Made by a program: the position numbers and the translations under genes | Shown here: one piece after another, positions 1 through 10,575 of the stretch | Numbering within the stretch: the stretch's first letter is position 1 | How the letters are laid out: each line of letters starts with the position of its first letter | DNA from: Sipunculus nudus | Lineage: Eukaryota > Annelida > Sipuncula > Golfingiida > Sipunculidae | Assembly: GCA_026874595.1 (NCBI GenBank) | Contig: CM049317.1 | Span: 39,274,401 to 39,338,400, forward strand | Reading direction: 5' to 3' | DNA length: 64,000 bases | The notes under the pieces: generated by a model | Told to the model about the DNA's origin: nothing | Databases searched by the model: none | What the model saw: only the letters and a program-made list of their open reading frames with translations

Positions 1-2
1 TA

Positions 3-869
3 TCCTTTTTTAATGCAGATAATACACAGTTATATGTAGCATTCAAATCTAGTGAACTTGACAGTTCCATTCACCAGATTGAATTGTGTGTTTCAACTGT
101 GCAAAAGTGGATGAGCCAGCATCAATTGAAAATGAATGATGAAAAAACAGAGGCCATATTAATTGCACATAAACATTTGTTAAGAGAAATTGGTTTACCC
201 AAACTTCACATTGGCTCTCATCAAATTACACCATCATCAAAAGTAAGAAATATTGGTGTTTTTTATTCTCATGCATCAATGGAAGCCCATGTAATGGCAG
301 TCTGCAAAGCTTCAAATATACATATTTGTAGTATCAGTAAAATAAGAAAGTTTGTGAACAGAGAGTCTTTGGAGCAAATAGTTCATTCTTGTATTACTTC
401 TAAATTAGATTATTGTAATGCACTCTTATGTGGAACTCCCTCGTCATAAACAAATCGACTGCAAAGTCGACTGGAAAGTATACAGAATGCTGCTGCGAGG
501 ATTATTACGGGTGCTTCCAAATCAGATCATAATACACCAATTTTGTCTTCTCTGCATCGGCTGCCCGTTGTGCAAAGGGTAAAATTAAAAATGTTAATTC
601 TTGTGTATAAGGCAATAAATAATTTAGCTCCTTTTTACCTGCAAGAGCTTATTCACAGTTATACTTCATTAAGAAGCCTTCTGTCAGCAGCTAAAAACTT
701 ACTGGCCGTGCCTTTTACCAAATCGTCCTGTGTACAAAATTGGGCATTCAGTGGTGTTGGCCCGAAACTTTGGAATGACCTACCAGATAATCTAAGAGAA
801 GCCACCAGTCTCTCAGAATTTAAAAGTCAATTAAAAACATATTTGTTCATGAAATATTTTTATGCCTAG
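3..869 (+). pseudogene. LINE reverse transcriptase, C-terminal part (L2/CR1-like), inactivated
   Basis: The forward frame from base 3 reads as the last part of a non-LTR retrotransposon reverse transcriptase, cut at its left side by the window edge. The catalytic box that is normally Tyr-Ala-Asp-Asp followed by TQLY reads NADNTQLY here, so one catalytic Asp is replaced. It is followed by the usual W-M..H.LK.N..KTE thumb-region motif. One in-frame TAA at 447-449 breaks the frame. Beyond it the same frame continues into the typical C-terminal region: AAARIITG, then LHRLPVVQRVKLK, then GPKLWNDLP, then a final FKSQLKTYLF and a stop at 869. This C-terminal block is common in L2/CR1/jockey-type LINEs; the exact clade is not resolved. 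The lost Asp and the internal stop make it a dead copy. Confidence 0.85.
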
Positions 870-1131
870 TCATTTTGTACGATATTTTATACTATTGATA
901 GTGAAATGTTTGAACATTTTAGTGGAATTATGAAGTTTTAACTGATAATTGAACTATTGACTTTTATATGTCTTATTTAATACTGTAAGCTTCTGAATGT
1001 GATATTTTAGTCAATTTGACTTAAATTTCATATTCTTACAATAGTATGTTTAATGATTGTTGTTTGTATTCTAGTTATGTAATAGCATTTTAGAGCATGT
1101 ATCATCATGGATTTTACGCTTTATAAAATAA

Positions 1132-1163
<32 letters not shown>
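870..1163 (+). mobile_element. LINE 3' untranslated region ending in a (TTA)n tail
   Basis: AT-rich sequence without an ORF follows the reverse transcriptase stop and ends in a TTA microsatellite at about 1131-1162. L2/CR1-type LINEs typically end in short microsatellites rather than poly(A). The last 70 bases before the tail (GTAATAGC, TGGATTTTAC, ATAAAATAAA in order) recur at 49195-49288 before another TTA/ATT run, which supports this as the 3' end of the element. Confidence 0.7.
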
Positions 1164-1252
1164 CAAATTATTATTATTATTTCACAATCACTGATGTTAT
1201 AAAAAATGGCTTGAATTTAAGTAGAAATTTAAGTGCTGCCTGTTAGAAAATA

Positions 1253-1400
1253 CAGTGGAACCCCGCCTTGCGACCACCCCACAATTGCGACCACCCCACA
1301 ATTACGACCATTTTGCTTGGTCCCGAATTTTTTTTAGTTCATTTATGTTTAAAAATGACTCAAAATTACGACCACCCCTGAATTCAGAATTACGACCAGA
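1253..1400. repeat. Left terminal and subterminal repeats of the pogo-like element
   Basis: The block contains the 12-base terminus followed by three or four direct copies of GCGACCACCCC / ACGACCACCCC. The complementary arrangement is at 2370-2462. The block ends where the motif stops, before the CpG-rich interior. Confidence 0.65.
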
Positions 1401-1975
1401 TTTCCTGGCCCCAGCGCTAATGCGACCCCGCTAATGCGACCACCGCCGAGAAGTACTGAAACAACATTTGTCACGAGCCGATGGCTGCGTCTTGTCACAA
1501 GCGCCTTAACGAAAGATCAAAGCGGGTAACAAGGTTTCTTAACCCGAGTGTGAATCTGGTCCCGCATATCTTCCCGACTCGGTGTCTTCGCTGAGACTCG
1601 TTAAGGTGTAGGTTATAAATCAAAGAGGGTAACCATCGGCCAGATTACTCAATGAGCCGGTCTGACCTGGGGTCAGATGCTAATTGCCCCTCAGTGATCA
1701 CCTGTATTACAGCTACCCTAAGTGTGGGGTTGCGGGCTTAATATTTCAACTCATCACATATTGTTCGATCCTCACTGGTAAAATTAACGACCTGGTTAAT
1801 CCTAAATGTGTTCATACCTTTCTGACACTGAGTATTGAGCAGTCAGTAAAATGTATAAATAAAGCTTGCATGGGGGGAAAATCCCCCACATTAACTTGCC
1901 TTTTCTGATAGATCGTTGTCAGTTTATTTCTCTACTGGTTAAGTTTGCATTTAAATTGCTCGCTGTTAGGCAACC

Positions 1976-2116
1976 ATGCCTCTGAAAGAGCTCTTCTTGA
2001 AGGATAAAGTGGCGTTAATCAAGGCGGCAACACCACGCGCAGTCAGCACCAAATGGCTCAGCAGTCGGGGAAAACTCAAGTGCACGCAATATATGCTCAA
2101 GCGGAAGGCTGAATGA
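1976..2116 (+). pseudogene. CENP-B/psq-type helix-turn-helix remnant of a pogo-like transposase
   Basis: A 46-codon reading frame begins ATG CCT CTG and ends TGA. Its peptide runs MPLKELFLKDKVALIKAA, continues with a stretch containing VSTKWLSSRGKL, and ends YMLKRKAE. This matches the spacing of the N-terminal CENP-B DNA-binding helix-turn-helix of pogo transposases: a K..LI..A helix, a spacer, then a second helix ending LKRK.E. It lies inside the element with pogo-like ends. Nothing resembling the catalytic domain follows. The match rests on pattern recognition of the family. Confidence 0.6.
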
Positions 2117-2462
2117 CAGCCACGTATTATGTTCAATATGCATTCAATAGGTTGTAATCGTATTGCCTTAGTGTTATTATTTGTTAATCATCAGTCACTA
2201 AGTATGTGTACATGTATATTAATTTTTATCATGAACAAATATGTTCAGGTACACACAAAAAACATTCATAATAAGGGTCATCCGTAAAGTAAAATATTTT
2301 GTTATAATTCACATTAAAGATATGCAATAGATAAACTCTGATACAGATTAAATATCAGCGTGTTATATGCGACCACGGTGCGAGTTTCACAAATACGACC
2401 ACCCCCAAATTACGACCACTTTGCTCAGTCCCCAGGGTGGTCGTAATTGTGGGGTTCCACTG

Positions 2463-3240
2463 TACTTGTTTTTCAAGTATATTATATGGGTGCAGATTAA
2501 AAGGGAATCAGCATGAATACTGCAAGTCTGATGGCCCCCAGTCAGTAATGTGATCAGCAGAGCCACATACTGAGGCCATCTTTTAAAAAAAAAAAGATTT
2601 TTTTTTCTTGTTGACCGGGTGAGAAACAGCCTCCAGGGGGGTGGGGTGGGGTTGGGGGGTAAATGTCTTTTTCTGTTATGTTGTCTGGCTATTCGGACTT
2701 CTATTAACAGGGCACGTTTTGAAACTGTTGGACCTATGTGAAATTCAAGATGCAGTTAAATACTTTTCTCCTTCCAAACCCAACACTGGGTCACTGTGAC
2801 TTCATTCCTTTGAGAAATTAAGGAACAAAGTATTTCATATAAGGTCCCCAGACTCACGGCAGTGATGGACCTTTTGATGTTTGAAGATGGGTGACCTTGA
2901 TGGATTTCCAGGGTCACAGACGTGATAATGCTAAAATGATATTAACCAAATAGCTGGCAAACAATTTGACTAACACTCACTGAACTTGCACCAGTACTGT
3001 TTGATATGAAGGGCTAGGTCAAGTTCGAAGATGGATGACCTTGACAGAGGCGATAATTCTCAAATGATGTTAATGCAATAACTTGCAAAGAATTTGATGA
3101 ACAATCAATTTCGTTTCTGCATAATAACTCCTCTAACATATGATGGATAGGATTCAAACATAATATGTATCACCCATGGCCTAAGGGAGAAGCTTATTGA
3201 TATTTGGGTCAGAAGGAAAAAAATAATAATACACAGTTTG
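2463..3240. repeat. Family A-like internal modules without ends, plus unassigned sequence
   Basis: From about 2695 to 2840 the text (GGGCACGTTTTGAAACTGTT, then GGGTCACTGTGAC, then TTGAGAAATTAAGGA) matches modules that recur near 22620-22760, 27080-27210, 56460-56590 and 63830-63940, several of them inside family A elements. From 2870 to 3060 it shares the 'GATGGGTGACCTTGA' theme of family F. No terminal hairpin is present, so these are truncated remnants. A G-rich run lies at 2636-2662. No gene is seen. Confidence 0.55.
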
Positions 3241-3530
3241 GTGTTCAGTTGCTGGTGTCTCCTTCAGCAGGCCAGAAATGGATGAATCTTTTTCGAGTCA
3301 CTAGTGTACAGCTGCATTACATTTTCACAACATATTTTGTACAGACAATTTGAATATTCCCAAGAAGAGGGTATACTGGCACAACGCACCACAGTGGCTC
3401 TCATTTAGACCATGTTTGGACAAATCTATCTCCACTTCCAACATCTCAAGGAATTTGGATCTATTAAAGTGACAATCAACAAATTTACATTGATATTCAT
3501 ATGTAGCCATTCTACACGGGTCTTTCTAAA
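3241..3530. other. Unassigned single-copy-looking sequence
   Basis: There is no recognisable repeat end or protein motif. The reverse-strand ORF at 3325-3510 (61 codons) shows no family signature and runs up to the satellite edge. I would not call it a gene. Confidence 0.3.
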
Positions 3531-4300
3531 CACCGAAAAGTTACCGAAAAGTACTTAAAAGTTACCAAAAAGTACCGAAAAGTTACTGAAAAGTTACCGA
3601 AAAGTACCGAAAAGTTACCAAAGAGTACCAAAAAGTTACCTAAAAGTATCGAAAATTTACAGAAAAGTAGTTGAAAAGACTTTAAAGCACCTTTTTTAAT
3701 TAATGTTAACACTACAGACAACCAAAAATTAGGTTCAGACTGTCAGTAAAGTTAGCAAATTGTGTTTTTCTCTTTTATAGGGTGATCAAAAATGACTGAA
3801 AAGCACCATAAAGTGACTAAATATTATCAAATAAGTACTAAAAATACCAAAAAGTACTGAAAAGTTACCAAAAAGTACTGAAAAGTACCAAAAAGTAACT
3901 GAAAAGTTACCATAATGTACCGAAAAGTTACTGAAAGGACTTTTTAAAGTATTTTTTTATATATTATAACACATAATTACCAAAAAGTTGTTTAAGACTG
4001 TCATTGAAGTCAGCAAATTTTGTTCTAACCCTTTATAATGGATGATGAAAAGTGACTAAAAAGTACCATAAAGTGACAAAATGTTATCAAATAAATACTA
4101 AAACATACCAAAAAGTACTGATAAGGCACTGAAAAGTCTCGAAAAGTTACTGAACAGTACCAAAAAGTAACTGAAACAACTATAAAAGCAATTTTTAAAT
4201 AATGTTAACCCAAACAATTACCAAAAGTTGTTTTAGATTGTCAGTAAAGTTAGCAAATTGTGTGCTCTTTTTATAGAATTATGAAAATTAAATTTAAACA
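3531..4300. repeat. Degenerate AAAAGTACCG / AAAAGTTACC satellite in a higher-order array
   Basis: Short units of 10-11 bases (AAAAGTTACC, AAAAGTACCG and variants) are repeated many times. They are organised in larger units, because the spacer motif GTCAGTAAAGTTAGCAAATT recurs at about 3742, 4001 (diverged) and 4241, giving a higher-order period of roughly 240-260 bases. The reverse-strand ORF at 3512-3721 with its FGNFSV repeats is only a translation of the short unit. Confidence 0.85.
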
Positions 4301-4746
4301 TTTTCAGCCTACAGTCCCATCCTCTGTCATAGTCGCAGCCTTGACCTTTGTTATGTAACTTGTTTGACCTGGGGCAGCTCCCTTGGCTCAGCTTTGCTCA
4401 GCTTCCATTTGCTATATTAAAATCATTCTTATTCTAGACTTTTTTTACATTTTCTATAAATTTTTTCTCAGCTAACTGTACGTGATTGGTCAGCGTCAGT
4501 CGTCGGTCCTTCCTTCCTTCCTTCTGTCTGTCTTTATGTTAGACCGGCATATTTTGACACCATTGAACATAGAAACCTGTAACTGAATATCAGGTCAATG
4601 AAAAATCTCCTTTGTAACCTGAAAGTAGATTACTGTGACCTGTATCCTCTGAGATATGGGGCTTGTAAGTATCCGCATTGATACCAAACCTCCAGTATCT
4701 TAATTATTAATGAATGAAATGCCCTGAATCTTGCCTTGAATATTAA

Positions 4747-5222
4747 AGGAACATAATCAGGAGCTAAATTGTGGCTATTTCTTTCACACTATCAGTTCTC
4801 TTTTGCTTTATACAAATGTTTCCACGCAAAACCATCCCAGCACACGGTCTCATTTCCTTGCATACGGCTGTTTAACACCATGTTATGGCTCTGCGTGTTG
4901 GTAAACACAGTCTATTTACCATAACAAGGCCACGTGACCGGAGGTCTGATTAAGAGGGACAACAGGCTAAGTTTCAGGCAGCAGAGACATGTATAACATT
5001 TTTTGGGCCAAGTCTTATCCTGACTGATACATGGTTTGGCTCAGCGATGCACACGGCTCCACGCTCGGTGTTTATGTTGACACCTTTCATTGTTTTTAAC
5101 ATTTGTTTACAGGAAAAAGCAAGCAGTTTCAGGGCAATATTTTGGCAGGTACATATTTATTTTAAAGGGAAGAAGCTATTTTTCATGTTAACTCCACATG
5201 CTTTGAAGGTGATTTGGCCCCT
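4747..5222. mobile_element. TTAA-flanked non-autonomous DNA element, copy 1
   Basis: The element starts AGGAACAT and ends GGCCCCT, with TTAA at both borders (4743-4746 and 5223-5226). A second copy is at 43544-44046; the two share long stretches such as AAAACCATCCCAGCACAC, TTTACCATAACAAGGCC and TTTCAGGGCAATATTTTGGC. A related family A copy at about 27625-27645 shows the unoccupied site (CTTGAATA, TTGA, CCATGAC), which fits a TTAA-specific insertion. piggyBac and Kolobok both use TTAA; the short terminus AGGGRC does not decide between them. No ORF of note. Confidence 0.75.
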
Positions 5223-5401
5223 TTAACCATGACCTGGGTTGTCAGTTCCCCAAAAAATGGTGGCAACACCTGCATTTTTTCAAATTTTTACATTTTTTGT
5301 TTGTTTTTGAGACTGTAAAATGACAGCAGTCATGTCAGTTTCTCAACTGTGGTTTCACCTAGTGTCCTGAAATCTGGTGTATTTATTGATTATGACTAGT
5401 T

Positions 5402-6421
5402 GTATCCGCCCAAACAAAGTTTTGCAGATACTATGTTATTGACCGGGTTCCGCCGCCGACGCTGCGTTGGTTTCCGGAATAGAACTGGACAGATTTTTCT
5501 GAAACTCTGCATGATTATCGGGTAACATGTGAACTGATGCCAAAATATTTCGCGTTGACCTCTGACCTTTCATCTCTCCAGTGTGTCCATCTGTGGGTCT
5601 GTTTTGACAAATTAACCCACATATCTTCGGACTCATTTGAACAATCAGGAAAAAAGTTTTGCACAAATGTAGCCCTTGGATAGCTTTATAACATACATAT
5701 AAAATGGTGGCGCCATCTGCAACAAATTTTGCACAGCGTCCATCTGTTTGTCTGCCATGGGATAAAATCACTCATATCTCTGCAGTGGTTTGACTTATCT
5801 GCCTAAAATTTTGCATGTATATACATCTTGGATAGCTTTTTTGATTTTGTGGCAGGTGGCACCTCCTACTTTCACTTTCAGGCTGCAGACATCCAGGCTT
5901 ATATCTCAGGACTGGTTTGAAGTATCATCCTGAAATTTCGCATGTGTATAAATCTCAAATAGCTCTTTATCATATGCAAAACTGGTGGCGCCACCTGCAA
6001 CCTTTTTTGCACAGCGTCCTTCTGTATATCTGCTGTGGGATAAAATCACTCATATCTTGGCAGTGGTTTGACTTATCTGCCTAAAATTTTGCGTGTATAT
6101 ACATTGTGGATAGCTTTCTTGATTTTGTGGCAGGTGGCGCCACCTACTTTCATGTTCTGGCTGCAGACATCATGGCTTATATCTCAGGACTGGTTTGACA
6201 TATCTGCATAAAATTTTACAATTGTATACAACTTGGATAACTTTCTGAATTTTGTTGCAGGTGGTGCCACCTACAAACACATTTCGGCTGCAGAAATCCA
6301 TGCTAATATGCAACACACCTCTCTCTATTTCCCCTTGCCACTCAATCCATGCCTCACTTTGCTTGTCCCACTCTGGTTTCGGCGGACACACATAGTCGCT
6401 TGTTGACTACCCATGTTCTAG
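5402..6421 (+). mobile_element. Family B element (Helentron/HINE-like), near full length
   Basis: The 5' hairpin is formed by GTATCCGCCCAAAC and GTTTTGCAGATAC. It is followed by core modules of about 125-150 bases, alternating in type, each built around GGTGGCGCCACC (5984, 6133, variants near 5707, 5857 and 6261) and the text ATAAAATCACTCATATCTC. Near the 3' end come a subterminal CGGCGGACAC (degraded GGCGGATAC), a hairpin (TAGTC, loop, GACTA) and the terminus CTAG before TTT. It lies inside a family A module. ORFs on the reverse strand here recur in every B copy with frame breaks and are not genes. Confidence 0.8.
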
Positions 6422-6848
6422 TTTCTTCAGTTCCTAAAGACAGGTGGCGCCACCTGTACTTTTCTATTTTTATGTAATTTTTCCTTTATTTTGAGACTGT
6501 CAAATTATAGTGATACTAGTAATTTGCATCTGTGTTTTCATCTAGGGCCCCACTTGAATAAGCAGATGCCGTATAGTAATCACCCTGTTCATCCATGTCC
6601 ATCTGTTCATCTTTCTGTATGTCCATCAAGTTTGTTTCATGATGATAACTCCAGTTTGGATTGACATATCGATTTCACACTTGGATTTTATATAGCCCCG
6701 CTCTAAAGCAAGAATTCTTTTATTTTTGGGTCACAGGGCCCACTTAGTAAGGAAGATTGTTGATGCATTTTAAGCCAAACTTTTCATCATGAAACCTTTA
6801 ATCTAGTACATATAGATGACCTGCAAATAGGAGATGAATCTGATTTTT

Positions 6849-7829
6849 AGCTCAGCTGACTGTAAGTCATCTGAGCTATAGTGATCACCCTTTGTCTGTC
6901 GTCTGTCCATCTGGCTGTCTACCCCCCAGAATAATGGAAAATTTGATACAAAAGCTCAAGTATCTGAATATATAATAAATTGATCACCATGATTTTTGCA
7001 TGGATATTGATCGAGGAGTGTTTTATCAGTTCCTGCAGAGTGGTGGTGCCACCTGTATTTTTTCGATTTTTATGTTTTTTTTCTCTATTTTTGAGACCTC
7101 AAAAGATGCTGTCATCTGTTACCAGAGCTCAAATCATAACGACTGGACCTAGAATCTTCTATCTAGAATCTTCTTTATGCAGGGAGGCCCATGAGAAGTC
7201 TCCTTGATAACCTGAAATTAGGTCTCTGTTACCCATATTCTTCGAGCTATGGGGCTCCAAAGTACCCTCCCCTCCCCCCGTATAATGTGAAATTTGATAC
7301 AAAAGCTCAAGTATCTGAACAGCTAATGCATTGATCACCATGAATCTTTGCATGGATATTGATCATGGGATGTTTCAACAGTTTCTGCAGATTGGTGGCG
7401 CCACCTGTATTTTTTCGATTTTTTTTCTCTATTTTTGAGACCTTAAAAGATGCTGTCATCTGTTAACAGGGCACAAATCATAACAAATGTATTTTTTCGA
7501 TTTTTTTTTCTCTATTTTTGAGACCTTAAAAGATGCTGTCATCTGTTAACAGGGCACAAATCATAACAACTGGACCTAGAATCTTGTATCTTGACTTGCA
7601 GGGAGGCCCATGAAAAGTCTCTTTGGAAACCTGAAATTAGGTCTCTGTTACCCTTATTCTTCAAGCTATGGGGCTATGAAGTACCCCCCCCCTAGAATAA
7701 TGGAAAATTTGATACAAAAGCTTAAGAATCTGAACAACTAATGCATTGTTCATCATGAATCTTTGCATGGTTATTGATCCTGGAGTGTGTCATCAGTTTC
7801 TGCAGACTGGTGGCACTACCTGTATTTTT
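6849..7829 (+). mobile_element. Family A element, 5' part (A2), interrupted by another A start
   Basis: The 5' hairpin is perfect over most of its length: AGCTCAGCTGACT, loop GTA, AGTCATCTGAGCT. A TGTCTGTCGTCTGTCC microsatellite follows, then modules of about 300-400 bases with TGGACCTAGAATCTT and a GGTGGCGCCACCTGTATTTTT block (7394). The segment ends in such a T run where a new A hairpin begins at 7830. Confidence 0.75.
7406..7570. repeat. Tandem duplication of an 82-base piece of an A module
   Basis: The unit 7406-7487 (from TGTATTTTTTCGATTT to CACAAATCATAACAAA) is repeated directly at 7488-7570, differing mainly in the length of the T run. The copies are nearly identical, so the duplication is recent compared with the age of the modules. 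Confidence 0.85.
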
Positions 7830-9025
7830 AGCTCAGCTTACTGTAAGTCATCTGAGCTATAGCGATCACTCTTTGTCTGTCGTTGGTCTGTCCGTCCGTC
7901 TGTCCGTTAACCAGACAAAAATCGTAACCACTGGACCTAGAATCTTGTGACTTGAAATTCTGAGAGGTCCATGAAAAATCTCCTTGGAAACCAGAAATTG
8001 GGTCTCTGTTACCCATATCCTTCAAGCTATGGGGCCCCAAAGTACCCCCCAGAATAGTCAACAATTTCATACAAAAACTTCAATATCTCATTAGCTACAT
8101 CACTGATGGTCATGATTTTTGGCATACATATTGATCATGAGATGTTCCATCAGTTTCTGCAGACTGGGTGCGCCACCTCTATTTTTTTCTAATTTTTTTC
8201 TCTATTTTTGAGACCTTTAAAAATGTGAACATCTGTTAAAAGGTCACAAATTGTAAAGACTGGACCTGGAATCTTCATTCTTGACACACTGAGAGAACTA
8301 TGAAAAGTCTCCATGGAAACCAGAAATTAGGTCTCTGTTACCAATATCCTTTGAGCTATGGGGCCCCAAAGTACCCTCCAGAATAGTAAAAAATTTCATA
8401 CAAAAACTTCAATATCTCATTAACTACATCACTGATGGTCCTGATTTTTGGCATACATATTGATCATGAGATGTTCCATCAGTTTCTGCAGACTCGGTGC
8501 GCCACCTCTATTTTTTTCCAATTTTTTACGAATTTTTTTCTCTAATATTGAGACCTTTAAAGATGTGGTGATCTGTCAACAGGGCACAAATCCTAACAAC
8601 TGGACCTAGAATCTTCTATCTTGATATGCAATTGGGTCTCTGTTACCCATATTCTTCAAGCTATGGAGCTTTGAAATACCCTCCAGAATAATGGAAAATT
8701 TGATACAAAAGCTCAAGTATCTGAACATCTAAAGCATTGATCACCATGATTTTTACCATGCATATTGATCAAGGAGTGTTTCATCAGTTTCTGCAGACTG
8801 ATGGCACCACCTGTATTTTCCCAGTTGTTTACAATTATTTTTCTCTGTTTTTGAGACCTTTGAAGATGTGGTCATATGTAAACAGGGCACAAATCATAAT
8901 GACTGGGCCTATAATCTTTTAACTTAATCTCAAGGGAGGACCTAAAAAGTCTTTGTGGAAAAGTGAAATTAGGTCTCTGTTACCCATATCGTACAAGTTA
9001 TAGGACTCGGAATTACCCCTCAGAA

Positions 9026-9818
9026 TAGTGGTGGGAGTTGGTTCCTTTTTCATTATCGATCATTGGTTTGAGCAAACTGACTAATGATCGATTATTAATC
9101 GGTTCAGACAAATATATGCATGCAATTATCAAAGAAATATGCAATTATCTGTGAAACTGTACCTGCCTTTCCCCGGCAGGTATTCTATTTTCGCGCACAA
9201 GTGTAACGATACTTCCACATATAAAGACACAATCAGACTAATTTTAAGGATCAAATTTTTCAGGGAAGAGGTGCCCTTGGGGCAGAACATACCAAAAAAA
9301 TGCAGGCTAGTCCAAAAAAATTCCACCTGAAATCCAAATACTTGACCGGCCGGGTTAGCCCCAACAAAGAATTTTTTAAGGATGGCCTAAACATTGGTTG
9401 AATAGATTTTGTCTAAGAGAATCTTGCAAAATAGACATAAACCTGGAGAATTTATGGAGTATTAAAAGGCCTTCCCGCCCATATTTTACAATGTAAATCT
9501 CGTTAGAAATCTCTCCGCTAATTCTGCAGCTCCCTGCAAGTTCACAGATAATAAGTTAAATAAGTTCTCCGTTCTCGCATATACCGTGTCATACTCAGTT
9601 ACTCAGAAGTTATTTGGGAACACAGAGTCATTATATGAATTGCAGAATGCGGTTAAAAAAATGGAAGAATAATTTTTGCCAGTATAACATAAAGGCATTA
9701 TGGAAAGAAAACAATCATGATTATGATGTAATTGATAGTTGACTTTGGTAATCGAGTGCTTGAAAGTTGCAGCAAACCGACTGTCTTTTGATAAAACTCG
9801 ATGATCGGCCCACCACTA
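9026..9818. mobile_element. Non-autonomous hAT-type DNA transposon, 793 bp
   Basis: The termini TAGTGGTGGG and CCCACCACTA are inverted, and the flanks carry the same 8 bases, CCTCAGAA (9018-9025 and 9819-9826). An 8-base duplication with TAG-GGTGGG-type ends is characteristic of the hAT superfamily. The host family A text CAGAATAAT-AAAATTTG continues across the junction. Just inside both ends are ATCGAT / GATGATCG-type motifs. The ORFs at 9129-9330 on both strands show no transposase motif. Confidence 0.85.
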
Positions 9819-10575
9819 CCTCAGAATAATTAAAATTTGGTACAAAAGCTCCAGTATCTGAATAACTAATGCATGATCACCATGATTCTTTGCATGCATA
9901 CTGATCATGGACTGGTTCTTCAGTTCCTGCAAACCGGTGATGCTACCTGTATTTTTTTAAAAATTTTTACACATTTTTATCTCTATCTTCGAGACCTTCA
10001 AATAAAGCCTCATCTGTTTAAAGGGCACATCTGTTTGACCTAGAATTTACTAACTTATCATCTAAAGAGGTCCATGAAGTTCTCATGGCAATGTGAAATT
10101 AGGTTTCTGTTACTGTTAACCTCTGAGCTATAGGGTTCGAAAGTAACCCAAAGAATAATTAAAATTTGATAAAAAAATTGCACTATCTGAATAACTAGTG
10201 CACTGATGGCCAGAATTTTTTGCATGCATATTGAACATGGAGTGTTTTATCAGTTCCTCTACACTGGTGCCGCCACCTGTATTTCGAATTTTTATGTATT
10301 TTTTTTTCTCTTTTTGAGACCTTCAAATGAAATGGACTTCTGTCAACAAGGCACAAATTGTAACCATTGCACCTAGAATCTTATGTCAGATCCTGGGAGT
10401 TCAATGAAAAGTCTCCTTTATAAACATGAAATTCTCTGTAACCAATAATCTCCAAGCTTTGGGGCCTGTACCCCCCAGATTAATGAAAAGTTAACTAATG
10501 CATTGATTGCCATGATTCTTTGCCTAATTGTGGTTTCATTAGTTCCTGCAAACTGGTGATGCCACCTGTATTTTT

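Larger units (their letters stand above)
1253..2462. mobile_element. Decayed pogo/Tigger-like DNA transposon with TA target duplication
   Basis: The left end (CAGTGGAACCCC) and right end (GGGGTTCCACTG) are inverted repeats flanked by TA at 1251-1252 and 2463-2464. CAGTGGAACC termini with a TA target are characteristic of the pogo branch of the Tc1/mariner group. Both ends carry several subterminal copies of an ACGACCACCCC motif (1265-1400 and 2370-2420), likely transposase-binding sites. The interior of about 1.2 kb is shorter than an autonomous element and holds only an N-terminal transposase remnant at 1976-2116; the DDE domain is missing. The interior at 1440-1640 is CpG-rich, unlike the surroundings. 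Confidence 0.8.
4467..6848 (+). mobile_element. Family A element (Helentron/HINE-like), interrupted by a TTAA element and a B element
   Basis: The element begins at CTCAGCTAACTG after a T run, followed by the GTCCTTCC/TCTGTC microsatellite typical of family A, and then by the A text (AACCTAGAAACC, GAGCTATGGGG). It is split at 4747-5222 by a TTAA-flanked element and at 5402-6421 by a B element; the A text resumes at 6422 with a GGTGGCGCCACC module. The part from 6600 to 6846 matches the second half of the A copy at 27.9-28.3 kb. No 3' terminus is visible before the next A start at 6849. No coding capacity. Confidence 0.65.

Noticed and set aside
1684-1908. 74-codon ORF inside the pogo-like element
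   Set aside because: It has no transposase motif, and the helix-turn-helix remnant lies downstream of it at 1976-2116.
3512-3721. Reverse-strand ORF with FGNFSV repeats
   Set aside because: It is a translation of the AAAAGTTACC satellite.
5436-5771. Reverse-strand ORF with GQTDGRCAKFVADGAT-like text, recurring at 31137-31373, 35240-35499 and others
   Set aside because: These are B core modules read in frame by chance. The frames break differently in each copy, and forward frames of the same modules are equally open.
9129-9330. ORFs on both strands inside the hAT element
   Set aside because: No BED finger or hAT dimerisation motif, and fully antisense to each other.
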